Source: Paraconiothyrium sp. Pb-2020 (Eukaryota > Ascomycota > Dothideomycetes > Pleosporales > Didymosphaeriaceae). Taken from it: a stretch of 64,000 nt of DNA. The notes below the pieces were generated by a model. It was not told where the DNA came from. It saw only the letters and a list, made by a program, of their open reading frames with translations, and searched no databases. Positions 22,743 to 35,308 of this stretch are shown in pieces. The position numbers and the translations under genes were made by a program. Where the stretch lies: positions 1,860,001-1,924,000 of the forward strand of contig JAJUBI010000008.1 in NCBI GenBank assembly GCA_022419385.1, in the 5' to 3' direction. Position 1 is the first letter of the stretch, and every line of letters starts with the position of its first letter.

Positions 22743-24699
22743 TCAGCTGTTCACTTCCTCTATAACTTCGCTCTTTTTCTTGCCCTTCGCCTTTTTAGAG
22801 GCCTTCCTCTTAACGCCATCGGCGACCAGTCCTCGTTCCTTTCTCAGTGCGTGTAATGCTTCCTCCGTCAATCCTTGTCGGAACATCTGCTCCACAACGA
22901 TCTTCTTCCGGCTGCGTCTATCCCCCACACTAATTGTAATTCCAGCTGAGATATTGCAACTAATACTGCATGTCAGGATAACCGCTGTGAGAGCTTTGGG
23001 ACGCTCCTTGTAGTATATGCCCCATGTGGTGCCGCCTAGTGCCATTTGAAACAAGGAGTGGCAGTCCAGGAGCACGACAATAGCTATGAGGAGGCGAACA
23101 GAGAAGGCGTGATGCGTAGTAGTCTCATGGGGCTTGTAGAACGTATGTGAGTTGGCGAGCTTGTTTTGATGATGTTCTAGCTTTTCCTGCTCGGCAGTCG
23201 TGAGAACAGGTTGTTCAGTTTCGCCGTCTTGGTCTTGTTCAGCCTCCCATGCAGGTGTGTCCGGAAGCGTAGGGAGCTCGTTGTGGTTCCTCAATGGAGG
23301 AAGGCCACGCTCTTTCCTCAATCTCCAGGTCTTGTGCGCGTATTTGGCTACGAACGCCATGTGATAAGTATCGACTGCCCTCCAAGGCGCCAGACCGATA
23401 CCAACCACACAGAACAGCGCTGTGAGAATCTGATGACATATCTCGATGAAATAGGCTTGTCGACCACCAACACCAATCCATCCAATGAGGAAAAGGACCC
23501 AGGCAGCGCCCCAGAAGGTCAACAGAAAGGCATACAAGGTGATGAGGAACCCAACCGGCTGGCGTACGTATCTGCCGAATCCGCGCATACTACGCCGGAA
23601 TCTTGCTCGTCGAGAGTGTAAGAGATGGCGCACACGATCGTTGAGCAGCGCCTTCTCCTCCGCTGTCCATCCTGGTAGTGATGCACCATGTGGAAGCACG
23701 GCATAGTTATGGCCTTCGGAAACCCCGGTAAGGACCGAAGAGATAGTGTTTGTCCTCGTTAGCCGGCCCGATGACTCGGGTGCACGCAGATGGCCAGTGG
23801 CATCTTCTGTCGCTTTCTCGGTAACGTTGTCATCCTCCGCATGCTGCTGCCCAGCTGGTTGTTCCTGTGCCGATTCTTCGTCACTCGTGGATTGAGATTG
23901 CGAGAGCTCGTATGTAGGCCGACGGTTGTAGAAACGTCCGAAGTTGGGTATGAACAACGAGTTCTGAACATTATTGAGAGTTGTGAGCGTCGATACTTCG
24001 GGGTCTATACGAAATATTAGCGCAATCGCCTCACGGCTTTTGAATATGCATACCTATGACATCAAGCAGATCTACCACATCATTCTCATATTCGCCTACC
24101 GGTAGATTGCGCGCATGGCGCAGACTGATGGCGGATACCTGCCTACCGAATGCTGGTCGACGAGGATTTCTTTGCGGTACTGCTTCCGGATTTACTGATG
24201 TATAGTAGCCGACTTGTGGCACTGAGTATCCGGAGCCCTCCTCATGAAGTGTCTGCAACGGCAATCGCGTGGTTGATGCATGTCGCTGAATTCCCAAGTC
24301 GTCTATTTCCTCCAGAAGGGCTGGCTGTGGTCTCTCCGGCTCAGAAAAGCTGCGCCTTCGATTTCCCTGCGCTTCCACGTTGTCGCCCTGTACATTTTGG
24401 TTTCCTCCCGCATGGCGAATGCGAATTGAAGGCTGCCGCTCGATTTGCGATGCTTGCGATGCTTGCGATGGGACAACGGGTCGAGGCAGTTGTTGGTAGG
24501 GTGTCCGATGCGTAGTCGTCACAGTTGGTGATACGATCGTGGACGCATGCGGAGCGTTCGTTGTGACAGTCGTTCGAGGACCGGCGCCGCTGTACGTTGT
24601 CGTTGTAATTGTCGGGCCATGGGTGGTGGTAGTAGTAGTAGAGGAGGCCGTCGTTGGCATTGGTCTGGCACCGTCATCGCGCCTCTCCGGTTGGCTCAT
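22743..24699 (-). CDS. DUF2985 integral membrane protein
   Basis: Model complement(join(22743..24004, 24054..24699)), 635 aa; one 49-bp intron (GTATGC..ATAG) that joins ...LLDVI to DPEVSTLTTLNNVQNSLF, a typical start of the conserved region. The N-terminal 215 residues are low-complexity (Thr-rich runs, SQASQASQ repeat, SFSEPERP) and probably disordered. The DUF2985 core runs from about 300: RFRRSMRGFGRYVRQPVGFLITLYAF, FWGAAWVLFLIGWIGVGG and ICHQILTALFCVVGIGLAPWR, with two transmembrane pairs. It is followed by more helices and a highly basic C-terminus (KRKASKKAKGKKKSEV). The family is conserved in ascomycetes with unknown function; no enzyme motif is present. Confident on family, not on role. 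Confidence 0.83.
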
Positions 24700-26438
24700 G
24701 TCTGCCTGACACTACGCTCGCGCAATGCACAGTAGCACGCGCTCTTCGGTTTGAGGTCGGTGGACGACGAGGTCATTTCTTCGGTATTGAATCCTGACTG
24801 CGTGACAAACTCTCCGGTTGCCGCCAGCCGCCTATGTTGGTCATCGGCTGGGGCGCGGCAAGAGCCAATCAGTGGAGCCAGAGTTGCCTGATACCCGCAC
24901 CGATGGCGTACATGGAAGGGCCTTTCCAAATCTTGCTTTATTGCGCACGAACAAAAGACTACGGAAGTCTGGTCCTCGGATGGTCACAGTGTTTAAAGCG
25001 ATGACGATTTTAACAATCTGACATGAGCTGGCTAATCGCAAGCCGGATCCTACCGCGGCGGTCCACTCCTATGTTGCCGAGACATAGGAGGTACCACGCA
25101 GTACAGCCTCACACCAGTAGCTTCCGCTACTTCGATTACAAGTGCACTGATGAAGGCAAATCATAACCAAAAATCGTTTTAGGCAAGGAAGCTGCAATAG
25201 GCCATCCACAGTCTGCGTACATCGGCCGATCCCGAGTACTGCACCTTAAGGACAAAACCTTCAAGCTGGACAATATGGAAACGGGACATAAACTTCCCAA
25301 CCACAGCAACCTGCAGCTTTTCACAGCGCTCATGCCTCGGTCTCTGGAATAATACATAGTGTCGTGACCAACGCTCCGGTCTTGGGTAGATTCAACCACT
25401 ATCAGAGCGCCATCTTGCACTTGATTGAAAGTCTCGTCGAATATTCGGGGATTACGATAATCCAATGGCTTACGGCACGAGTTACGACATAGACCATGCA
25501 AAGAGAGGCCATCAAGGGCCTAGTCATACCAGATTCACTGAGGGGCTTAATGAAGCCCTGACGCCGAACGATCGCCTGATTCGAGGGAAACTTCGGTATC
25601 GGTCAATGAAGCCTTTTTGGCTCGAGAACTGGATAAGACAAGTGCGTTGGTCCTTTGTGTCCCTGTTCTCGACGTCCAGTGACCTTAGCGCCTATCTGTT
25701 TGAAGGCAGATCTGGTATCAGCAGTATAACAGAGGGCACGTTGCGTGGCAGTGAGTGACACGGCTCTCGAAATCCAGGAACACTTCGCCATGCAGCAGCC
25801 TCATAGCTCTCCTTCCGAAACCGTCTTGACCTCTAGCGCGGGCGCCGATCATGTAGATCCTGTTCTCGCGACAGAAACCACCACGTGTAGTTTTCCATGG
25901 TTGCGCATTTACGGCCCCCAGCAGGCGTAGACTGCCAATCTCCGCCGGCCTCAAAATGGAAGAAACAACGTCACGAAAATCTCGTATCGCCCTTCTCGTA
26001 CGGAATAGCGAGTAACGATTGGCAAACACCGTTGTATCGCGGCACGATTCAGCGTAAATGTTCTTTTTAACGCGCACCTTTTTGGAGATACACCTGAATT
26101 GGAATATGCATGCTTCTTAACATCATAGTTGATAGGCTCGTATGGTAACACAACGCACCTCAATGTCCGTCTTCAGCCTTGACACAGCCTTGTGTCGTCG
26201 ATCGTACTTTTGTTTCGTTTTAAGAATTCATGGTCGCCTTATTGATCAGCAGTCGGGGGGCCGATCTTTTCGTACGTGTACTCATACCCACACCAAATCG
26301 ACACTCAAGTACTAGAGGCAGCACTGAGTGAAAGCATCTGTCGTTCTTGTATCAGCGTATCTAGGTTTTCTAGCACAGTAGCACGCGAATCGCTGTTCCA
26401 ACTTGTAGTTTACACGCCTTGTGCTTTGCGCAGCCACG
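24700..26438. other. 1.7-kb intergenic region, no gene seen
   Basis: Divergent spacer between the DUF2985 gene and the Aim6-like gene. It is longer than needed for two promoters, but every open frame is short and unconvincing. No repeats or RNA gene were recognised. Confidence 0.35.
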
Positions 26439-27895
26439 ATGTACACCGATCAGCTCGCCCTCACTTTACTTCTAATTCCTGTATGTATCCACTCTACTGA
26501 TTGCTGCGACTATCTAAGTTGTTCCTTCGTAGAGCGCCCTCGCTCTTCCAGCAGCTCAAGCAAAGTCCGACTATATATCATCATGTGGCCCAGATTGGAT
26601 GGCTATCAATGATGTGAAGACCAATCATGGAGCTGTGCAGCGAACTGGGTACAACACTGCGGTGGATTCCTTTTGTGACAAAGCGTCGGGTACCAAGGTG
26701 GGCGCAGGTGCTTACACGTCTATGGCAACGCGAGTCTGGCTCGACTACGGCAGTAATCCGGAGGCAACTGGATTGAATGGGTGGGTATATTTCGAAATCC
26801 ACAACAAACAGAACAGCGACCATGTAGTAGATGGTAAGACTATGAGTCCAACGCGCAAGTTTCAGATCACTAACAATGGAACAAGCTGCTAGCTGCAAAC
26901 AGTACTTGAAGAAGCTCTCCGAAGACACCAGTGGTAACTCATGCTACGGACCATCAAACAAAGACACAAAGGGAGGAACGTGGCAGGTTGGGAATGACGC
27001 CGTCTCCTACCATGCCTTGGCGAACAAATTCCCTCCATCTGCCGATTTTGCAGGCAAGGTTGTGACGCAGACTGGCGCAATCTCAAACTTGGGCGACGGC
27101 GGCAAGGGTAACACACTTGACCCGTTTCCAACCTATGCTTTTGATGATGTTGCACCTTTCGCATGCCACTCACACAACGACTACACTCGCGACAAAGCAC
27201 TGTACTCCGCTTTGAGTGCTGGTTGTATCTCAGTGGAAGCCGACATCTGGATCCACGGCAGTAAGCTCGTGGTAGGACACACCGACCCCGGATCCAACGG
27301 CCAGACCTTCGTCAATCTCTACGTCAACCCATTGAAGAAGCTCATAGATGAGCGAAAAGCCATATTCCCCGGGAAACCTGACCAACCACTTGACCTGCTA
27401 ATTGATTTCAAGAACAGTGGCTCAGACGCAGACAAGGCATGGGACCAGCTTGTTGCCGACCTCCAGCCCCTTCGAGACGCAGGCTACCTCAGCCATTACG
27501 ATGGCAGCTTCAAGCAAGGCCCCATCACGGTCGTAGCCTCTGGTAACGCGATCAAAGACGGTTCCTCAGTTGCGCCATCTCCTATCGACAAGGCGCTCTC
27601 CGATGCAACAAATCCTCAGCGTGCAATCTTCGTCGATGCTGTTATTCATAAAGACATGTCACACTTCGATTCTTCAAATGCATACTTTGCTAGTGCGAAG
27701 TGGAGTGATGCGGTACCGAATGGTCTACCGATCTCAGGAGACGCGAAGACCAAGTTGGATGAAGCGCATTCGAAGGGGTTTAAAGTGAGGTATTGGGATA
27801 TTCCAGGGAAGGACAGCTGGCAGCAGATTGTAGATGCAGGCGTGGACCGACTGAATGTGGACGATCTTCAGTATGTTGCGGGCGTAGATTGGTAG
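26439..27895 (+). CDS. Secreted two-domain protein with Aim6-type PLC-like phosphodiesterase domain
   Basis: Model join(26439..26480, 26533..26833, 26886..27895), 450 aa. Exon 1 plus the start of exon 2 encode a signal peptide (LALTLLLIPSALALPAAQA). Residues about 28-170 are a cysteine-containing domain I do not recognise (CGPDW, GAYTSMATRVWLDYG, GWVYFEIHNKQ, CYGPSNKDTKGGTWQVG). From about 200 the chain becomes a PLC-like TIM barrel: FACHSHNDYTRDKALYSAL with HSHNDY at 209-214, ISVEADIW, VVGHTD, LLIDFKN and the end VDRLNVDDLQYV. This is the pattern of yeast Aim6 and related glycerophosphodiesterase-like proteins. Both domains lie in one uninterrupted exon, so the fusion is not a splice-model artefact. 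The acceptor at 26884-26885 follows an ACTAACA branch site and keeps frame. Substrate unknown; secretion is predicted. Confidence 0.78.
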
Positions 27896-28097
27896 GTTTA
27901 CAGAGCGGTTTATATTAGCGAGCGCGCCGTTGTGCTCGATACACCAAATATCAGGTTTCATGATAATGTAGTCCTATTCGAAAGATTTACCGATCTGCAT
28001 GCACGGCAGCGCATATGAAGCCGCGAGAGACCGTGATTTCCAATACTTTTACGGATTCAATACTCCATAGTCAATGCACCATCTCCGAATCCACGCT

Positions 28098-28721
28098 TCA
28101 ATCGACGTCTAGGCTCATCATTCCATCCCGCTCCTTATTTAGAGCTTCCACCCTCCTCTTTGCAGCAGCCAGCTTCCTTCTAGTCCTAGCTTGGCCCGCC
28201 CAGTGGCTGTACCTCTTGCGGGAACCCACGCGGCTCGCTCCTCGAACCTCGTTGGAGTTAGGGAGGGCTTCAAATTCGTCATCCGCTTCGATGTCCGCAG
28301 ACCTGAGTTTGTTTAGCTGATCGGCCCTTTCCTGTGCGCTTCGCTCGCGCTTCTCAATGATACTAGCAATGAACTCGCTGTCGCTCGGGACCTCCTTGCC
28401 TCTAGAGGGCTTGGAACGATTTGATGTCTGCGCGATGCCGGCAAACTTTTTGAAGAAGAAGTAGTACGCTAGATATAGACTATTAGCGCGCTCTGACACA
28501 AATGGAGCCCTCAAAGCTGAATAACGGATGGTATCCTGCGGCTCGTGCAATACCCAAAGAGTCTATTTCAAGAAAGGTGAATGCTTACCGGTCAAAGTAA
28601 CGCCTATCAGTAAAGGAGTTGGTAGGGACAGCATGCTTGCGTTCTGTCGTTTGACAAGCTCGAGGATCGTGTTGACAGCGACCCGCCAGGAGCGAAGGTG
28701 ACTAGGTGGGCGGCTGGTCAT
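28098..28721 (-). CDS. Small conserved-looking membrane protein, function unknown
   Basis: Preferred model complement(join(28098..28468, 28589..28721)), 167 aa. I do not recognise a named family. A short N-terminus (MTSRPPSHLRSWRVAVNTILEL) leads to one hydrophobic segment, LSLPTPLLIGVTLTAYYFFFKK, then a charged helical region (IASIIEKRERSAQERADQLNKLR, ARTRRKLAAAKRRVEALNKER) likely to form a coiled coil. This gives a single-pass anchored protein with a cytosolic helix. The 120-bp intron uses GTAAGC and CTAG with a GCTAAT branch site. An alternative acceptor (TTATTCAG) is also in frame and would add 17 residues after the anchor. The gene is real by composition and splice fit; its role is unknown. 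Confidence 0.55.
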
Positions 28722-29150
28722 TGCGTTTGCGGGTTCTTAGGTTCGTACACAGGTCAAGTTTGATGTGCATAGAGGGAAGCGATCTATAAGCTTTAGTGAA
28801 ATGAAGGTGAAGGCGCCTTGGCCAAAATTCTACCAATACGGCAGTCACTATACTAGAGGCAAGAGTAGCTGAGACCCATGATCATATCCGTGCACTTGTC
28901 GATTGCATTGACATTTTCAAATAATGCTGTAGTGAAGAGCATTGGAAAGACGCCCTTTTGAATGAGATCACTGAATGACGTAGGTCCCAATCTGGGCTGC
29001 TGCATACGGGTAGGTTGAGAACGGCGTCTTTCACCTACACGCACGCACCGCCAAGTGTTTGACGCGAGCGCATATAAAAGTGCGCGCTCTTTTTAACAGT
29101 CCTTGTGCGCTCCACTCAGCCCTGAGTACCCAGTCTACGAGCACCCAACG
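28722..29150. promoter_or_regulatory. Divergent promoter region with TATA box
   Basis: 429 bp between divergent starts. TATAAAA at 29073-29079 lies 72 bp upstream of the ATG at 29151 and fits the rightward gene. Nothing else recognised. Confidence 0.4.
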
Positions 29151-30240
29151 ATGGCGACAGAACCCACCACGCTCAATCACGCTCGCGAGAGCCTCAAGCG
29201 CCCCTTACCTCGACCATCTGATATGGCGGGCCTTCCATCCCCACCTCTCATGAAACTATCGCTCGAACTCCGCCAGTTAGTCTACCATTACGTGTTAGTG
29301 GACAACGGCAGCGACAAAGTAATCAAGGTCGCCCTGAACGACACGCATTTCAGATCCGAGTCGCTCGAGAACGCCGCCGGGGCCATTCGCGTGAGCAAGT
29401 CCATCTCGAACGAGCTACTCGACTATATCTTCGGCATGTTCGCCTTCTCACTCAGCGACCTGGCTCCTTCAAGTTACAGCAGTAAGTACAAGCAAGGCAA
29501 CAGTGCTCGGGCTGCCAAATATTCTCACATGAAGAGCCTGCGGTCGTATTGGTGGCCTTCGCTAATCTCATAGCTTAGTACTCCAAATTTTCTGCGATCT
29601 GATCGGCAAGAAGAACCTCAAGCTCGTAAAAGAGATTATCATTCCTCATTTCCTCTCCCACGATGTCGATGCTTTCCAATGGGAGAACTGGGAGGCCGTT
29701 TCTAGAAAGACCTTGCGCTGGGGTGTCGAAGTGTTTATCTACAACAGGATCTTCGAGCTTCAGAACAGGAAACTGTTGGACCGGCTGCCTTCCCTGAGAT
29801 ATGTCAAGGTCGGTCTGGACTGGCCATATGTCAGCCAAAGTCTTGTACGGGAGTATTTTGGGGAAGAGCCTCTGGGTATGTTTGCCTCTTCATTCTCAAT
29901 TCCCAGGCCCGAGTTCCCTGTCGCAGTGTATCCCGGATTATGGTGGCTGCTCGCTGAGCTGTACGCCCGGGACATCAGCTTTGGCATCTACTGGACAGAA
30001 ATCCGAAACGAAGTGTATTTCCGGAGACATGGGGTCACAACTCAGATTCCTGAAGAAGAGTTCAAGATCCACAAGCGATTCATCATGCAGATGCTGGGTG
30101 TTCTTCTTGCTTCATTCGGTAGCCGGAAGTCCTCGAGTGACATCTACGAATTGGGCATGCTGCCGGATGATCTCTTCGAATATGGCATCGGGGAGGATTA
30201 CCTCGAGACTGGGCCGAGGCCGCACCTGTACAAGCCCTAG
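29151..30240 (+). CDS. F-box-like/2EXR-type protein
   Basis: Model join(29151..29481, 29579..30240), 330 aa; 97-bp intron (GTAAGT..CTTAG) that joins PSSYS to ILQIFCDLIG. The second ATG-proximal context (ACGATGGCG) is preferred over upstream in-frame codons because of the TATA box 72 bp before it. Near residue 32 MKLSLELRQLVYHYVL is the LxLELRxxVY helix, and IRVSKSISNELLDYIFGMFAFSL matches the second block (VSRQIYxETxxLxFxxNxF) of the family. The long C-terminal part (WENWEAVSRKTLRWGVEVF, LPSLRYVKVGLDW) resembles the helical/leucine-rich half of these proteins. Function unknown. Fourth member of this broad family in the window, but distant from the tandem pair. Confidence 0.68.
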
Positions 30241-30862
30241 GTGCGAACTTACAAGGTGTGTAATAGTGGTTTAGATAGACTGCCACATCAAATTGGTTCT
30301 TTGTAGCAGCTCCTTTCCCCGGCATGCATTTTAGGCTGTAAAATAGTCTTCGGTAGATGTAGTGCCTAAGTCTCTAGTTTGATTGTATCAGCGACTTACT
30401 TTCAGAATGCCCACGCGCTTCACTAGTGCTGTAACAAATTAGACTCCCTTTAAACAATTCACCTGTGGCAATTTATTTTGGACAGAGACCTTCGAGCGCA
30501 GTGAGAAGGGGATTGGTGATGCAATAGATAAGGTCAACGTGATTGAGCTGAGATGGCGTGGAGTGGCGGAGTGCTGAAGGCGCATGAAAAGTAGAACGCA
30601 AAATGCCACCTCTCATCTAGCCTAGTGAGATAGTCTCCTTACGATAGTTCATACTTGGATACTGTTTCGATGAACCAAAAATTTTGAAGCCAGGATCCTG
30701 AAAACCCGGCCCTGGGGAACGCGAGTGCACGTGATGTGACGAAATAATCCTGCGCTAACCCCTGATCTATTCGGCTCTCGGCTACGCCAAATGCCTGCAA
30801 CTTTCCAATGGCTTAGCTACTCGACATCTACACACTACTTAACAATCTCAAATCATATTCCA
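30241..30862. other. Intergenic region upstream of the citrate carrier
   Basis: 622 bp with no gene. A CACGTGATGTGACG stretch at about 30729 combines an E-box with a CRE-like TGACG, about 130 bp upstream of the carrier start. Regulatory meaning is inference. Confidence 0.35.
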
Positions 30863-32039
30863 ATGGTGTCCGGCACAAATGTACGGTATGCTAGCACATA
30901 CAAATAAAACACTGCTGAAACTCGGCTCATAGGATGCACAGACACCGCCGTTAGTCTCGCTAGCCGCCGGCGGTGTAGCAGGCGGCATTGAAGCTTTTAC
31001 CTCTGTGAGATTCAACATTGATTGCGACAACAGAATTATCCGTGCTGACACTCTCCATGTAGTACCCCTTGGAATTTGCGAAGACAAGGGTGCAACTGCG
31101 CCAGCAGAAGGGCATCCCGACACCACGGAACCCGTTCCGGGTAGTTACACAAGTCTACCAGAAGGAAGGCTTGAGAGCTTTGTATAAAGGCTGCGCTGCA
31201 CTTGTAGTCGTAAGCGACTGTCTTTCAGTTCAATCTATCTCATCATTGCCCACGTTCTCGATCTTACGTCCTTTTATTCATATCATGTCGCGCTATGTCG
31301 GAAATGCATTTCCGGAAAATCCCGAATGATAAATACCATCAGACTTCCTTGCCAACCAGCACTCTAGGGATCCATAGCAAAGGACGGTGTGCGCTTTCTC
31401 TTCTTCGACCAGATCAAACATGCATTTGCCGATAAAGAGACGGGAACACTTTCACCAGGCCGCAACTTGCTGGCAGGCATGACAGCAGGTGTAGTGGCTA
31501 GTATTACAGCAGTCACACCCACCGAGCGCATAAAGACAGCTCTCATCGACGATGCTCGTAATGAGAAGCGTTTTAGATCCGGACTACACGCGACTCGCGT
31601 CATATGGCAAGAGCATGGAATCCTAGGCTTGTACCGTGGTTTTGCTGGGACAACGCTGAAGCAGGCCTCTGCGACTGCATTTCGCATGGGGACGTATAAC
31701 ATCCTGAAAGACTATGAAAAGAACAGGAACATCCAACAAAATACCTTGGTCAACTTCGCCAATGGATCTGTTGCCGGTGTTGTGACAACATTAGCCACAC
31801 AGCCGTTCGATGTCATAAAGACAAGAAGTCAGTCTGCGCGTGGCGCAAGTACAGTGGAGGCCGTAAAAAGTATACTACTAGACTACGGGATTCGAGGATT
31901 TTGGAAAGGTACAACGATGAGATTAGGCAGAACCGTGTTTAGTGGAGGGATCCTGTTCACGAGCTACGAGGCTGCGGTGAAGGTTATCGAGCCACTGTAC
32001 TCGGGTGCCAAACACAAAGTGGTATCAGAAGATGCATAG
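30863..32039 (+). CDS. CTP1: Mitochondrial tricarboxylate (citrate) carrier
   Basis: Model join(30863..30880, 30933..31004, 31063..31209, 31368..32039), 302 aa. An inner-membrane SLC25 carrier that exchanges citrate/isocitrate for malate or other acids. It has the three tandem carrier repeats, each with its PxDxxK-type motif: YPLEFAKTR, VTPTERIKT and TQPFDVIKTR. The second motif, as in citrate carriers, lacks the usual acidic residue spacing. Other family text is VRFLFFDQIKHAF, GIEAFTS, ATAFRMGTYN and GTTMRLGRTVFSGGI. The first exon is only 18 nt (MVSGTN), and three introns interrupt the first repeat. The acceptors at 31061-31062 (GTAG) and 31366-31367 (CTAG) restore frame exactly. Length is standard for the family. 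Confident. Confidence 0.92.
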
Positions 32040-32087
32040 TACCGCATAACGTTCTCTGGTTCCGTCCATGCTGTTCGAATCTACATC

Positions 32088-35000
32088 TTACAACTTTCCA
32101 TCGTACTCGTCAATCACACTAATCGGCTTCACGAACTTGCCCACTGGCTTGTACTCCAGGTGATCCAACCCGAAGCCCTTCGGTCCTCCTATCTCAATGC
32201 CTTTGGGAGTGGTCCATCGTTCACTTGCCGTTATACCTATCACTAACACGAGTAACCCATAGCGGTACTCGGGCGTCCCGATGGCCTCGCCGTTCTGGGC
32301 ATCAATGACCGAGATCAGGTCCGGTACAATAGCCAATACGTCCTCGTTCTTCTCTTCGCCGGTCTCAGTCTCCACGCCCTCGTGCAATCGAACGGCAGCA
32401 ATATTCTCGTTCTTGAAAGGGATCTTGATCTTGCCCGCGAAATGCGTAGCTTCGGTGCCCTCGACTATAACTTCACCGTAGATGTGGCCCATCCAGAGCT
32501 TGCGTTCTACGCCGACAATCTTACCTTTGAACAGGACACGTCCAGTTTCTGGACCACCAACAGCGTCGATAATTGACTCAGCGACGTTATCGATGCGATT
32601 TTCCTTTCGTGCTCGAGCAACTTCTCGACCAATTCTCCAAGACAACGATATGGTATGCTCCACTGCCCATCTCCGCGTCTCTGAACCTGTCACTGGCCCA
32701 TCCGCAGTGCCTACATGGCTTCCCATCTGGCTTAGCGCAGCTCTGATCACTTGCTCGACTTTCAAGTCACTAGTCGCAGTCGGCATGTACAGGACGTTGC
32801 CATTGCCGTCCGCTACAGAGACAGGTGCGAAGACTATCTCTCTTTCGCCGAACACGACCGGAGTTGTTTGCCATTTTGTCGGATAAGCGCGACCCATCCA
32901 ATCGCCGTCAACGCATGGGATATTCATATTGGACGAAGCGCCTAGCACAAGACCTTGCAGACCATTTGAGCCGCCTATCTCTAGAGGTATGATGTGTGTT
33001 GCGCGTCCGCCTGGGAAGAGTTTGTACATGTGCACTTGAGCGTCCATCATCCTAAAACTGCAATTAGCATCGCGATACAAACACGTGTTATGACGAGGCA
33101 CCTCGGAACTTACTCGTCTCCAGACAGTTTCTCGATTCCCACAGTTGGACTTCCTGCGCCACCCCCACTCCCTACGCGATCGTCGTCCTTCAGGTCATCT
33201 GGGTTCATGACACGTATAGTCGCACCGTTTCGCAGCATCTGGCGCACCCGCAGCATGGTAGAGTATGGCGAACCACCTCCACCTGTTCCAAGAATGTAGC
33301 ATCCAATCGTAATCCATTGGAGGTCGGTTTCGGATATATGCCATTCTCGTTTCACTACCTTAGGTGTGTAGCTTGAGAAGTCTATATCCACAGCCGGGTC
33401 TTCTTCGATACCGTTTGCTTCGGTCGATGGAGGAGTACTGTTGTTTGACGGATCACTCGGCTCTGCCGTTGCTTCTTTGTGACCAGACTCGACATGCAGC
33501 GTCGCGAAGTCGGCTGACCGCGTATAGTCGAAGTCTCCCGCTGCTCTTACGATGAAGCGAGATTTGTGCGCGATGTACGGCAAGGGCAGTGATTCTACCT
33601 CAACAATCTCGACAGATTCTGCCGATGCGCCTGCCTCGATAGTTTTTCGCTTTGCCTCTTCTTCTATGTCCGCCTGTATCTCTTTCGCACTAGTTTTCTC
33701 AGTCGACTTCACGGTATCGATGACGGCGCTTACTCTTGCCATGGCAGCGCCAATAGCGTTGGCTACGCCGGACCACTCGGGTTTTATGACGCGGCTTGCG
33801 CCTTTGAGCTCGTCGGGCGCGACAACAGCGCCTCCACCAACAAGCAGAACGGGAAGGTCCTCAGGGGAGGTTTTCATAGTGTCAATGATTTCTTCTAGCA
33901 TGCGTTTTGTCTCTGTCTTGAAAGCATCGATATCTTCCTCAGCCAGTTTGCCTTGAACCTTGCTTGTATCGCCAATCGCAAGATCCTTAGCTGCCGCGAC
34001 GATGTAATCAGTCGCGGTCGGCACATCTCCCCCGAATACCAACGCCTTCTCAGGAAGCTTATAGCCGACCGACTCTGGTCCAACATGCATCTTGCCATCG
34101 ATCCTGCGTACAAGGGAGCCACCACCGAGGCCGATACTCTTCACATCAGGATAAGAGAAGTTCATTCGGACTCCCGAAAGCTCCGAATATGCAGCTTGTT
34201 GTCTCGGGAAGCCATTCGCAAGAAGCAGTCCTACGTCTGTGGTGGTGCCGCCGACATCGACCACCATCATTGCTTCGCCATGATCTTGCTTCCCGACGAG
34301 GAAAGCAGCACCGCGCATGCTATTCGTTGGCCCTGAGCTGAATGTACGGATGGGCAGGCGCGCAGCTGCATCTCCAGAAAGAATTGTACCGTCATTCTGG
34401 GTTATAAATACGGGACATTCCAGACCGAGGTTCTTAATGGGTTCTTGAAACGATGCTATTGTCCGCCGCGCAAAGGAGAGCACAGAGGCATTCAATATCG
34501 CCGCATTTTCCCGTTCCAGGAAGCCTAGGTTCGCCACTGTTTTGCTCAAAACGACGTCAACATCTCCTAGTTCCCTCTGAACAATCTCAGCTGCTCGCTC
34601 TTCCTGCTTCTCCACCGTATCAATCGGCGAAAAGATACCGTTGATGACTATGCTCTTAATGCCCTTCTCTTTTATGGTCTTGCATTGTTCCACAATCTCA
34701 GCTTCACGGATGTCGGAGATGAGACTGCCGTCAACTTCAAGACCACCTTTTAGCAGGGCGTGATGGCCAAGTATCAAATTACGCAATGGAGCGGGCCAAT
34801 CGATGCAAGGTGGAGCGTGCTTGCTAAAAGGGGCACCGAGCCGGATCACAGCGACACGTGAGAGTCTTGTATGGTCTTGCGTTATCACTGCATTGACAAA
34901 ATGAGTCGTCCCGATGGTGACGCTTGCTACCGATGATGGCTCAATCGAGGCGGATTTGAACATCGTGGTGATTGCTGCTGCGATACCATGGCTAGGGTCT

Positions 35001-35308
35001 GTTGTTGTCGGTGCCTTGTGCCTGTGATCATGGTCAGTATGTATAGTTCGAGCACCGAGAGTACTGTTGTTCTTTATAGTGCATAGGGATAGCGGGATCA
35101 CGTGTCGCTTCTCGCCCCGTACAGATCCTTTACTCACCATGCGACAATACCCCTGTCATCCTCCTGTGATCTTGTAGGGTCAATGATTACTCCATCGGTG
35201 TTTGTGCTAAGACATGTTTAGTCGCCTTGTAGTTACCGTCGTCATAGTAGCTTACCCTCCCACATCTACACCTATGCGCAAATTCCTTTGCCCAGCTTCA
35301 GAAACCAT
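32088..35308 (-). CDS. Hydantoinase A/oxoprolinase-type ATPase fused to DUF917
   Basis: Model complement(join(32088..33057, 33114..35021, 35138..35206, 35256..35308)), 999 aa. The first two small exons rebuild the N-terminal phosphate-binding motif GVDVGGTNTDGVI, split by a 49-bp intron. Exon 3 continues with VTIGTTHFVNAV, the hydantoinase_A segment GPTNSMRGAAFL, VDVGGTTTDVG and GLGGGSLVRR, and ALVFGGDVPTATD. From about 630 the DUF917 region begins (ILGTGGGGSPY, VMNPDDL, GSGGGAGSPTVG), ending in exon 4 with DHLEYKPVGKFVKPISVI. HyuA/OplaH enzymes couple ATP hydrolysis to opening of hydantoin or 5-oxoproline-like cyclic amides; the role of DUF917 is not established. It is divergent from an NCS1 permease 481 bp away, which suggests a substrate taken up by that transporter. 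No targeting signal seen. Confidence 0.88.
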
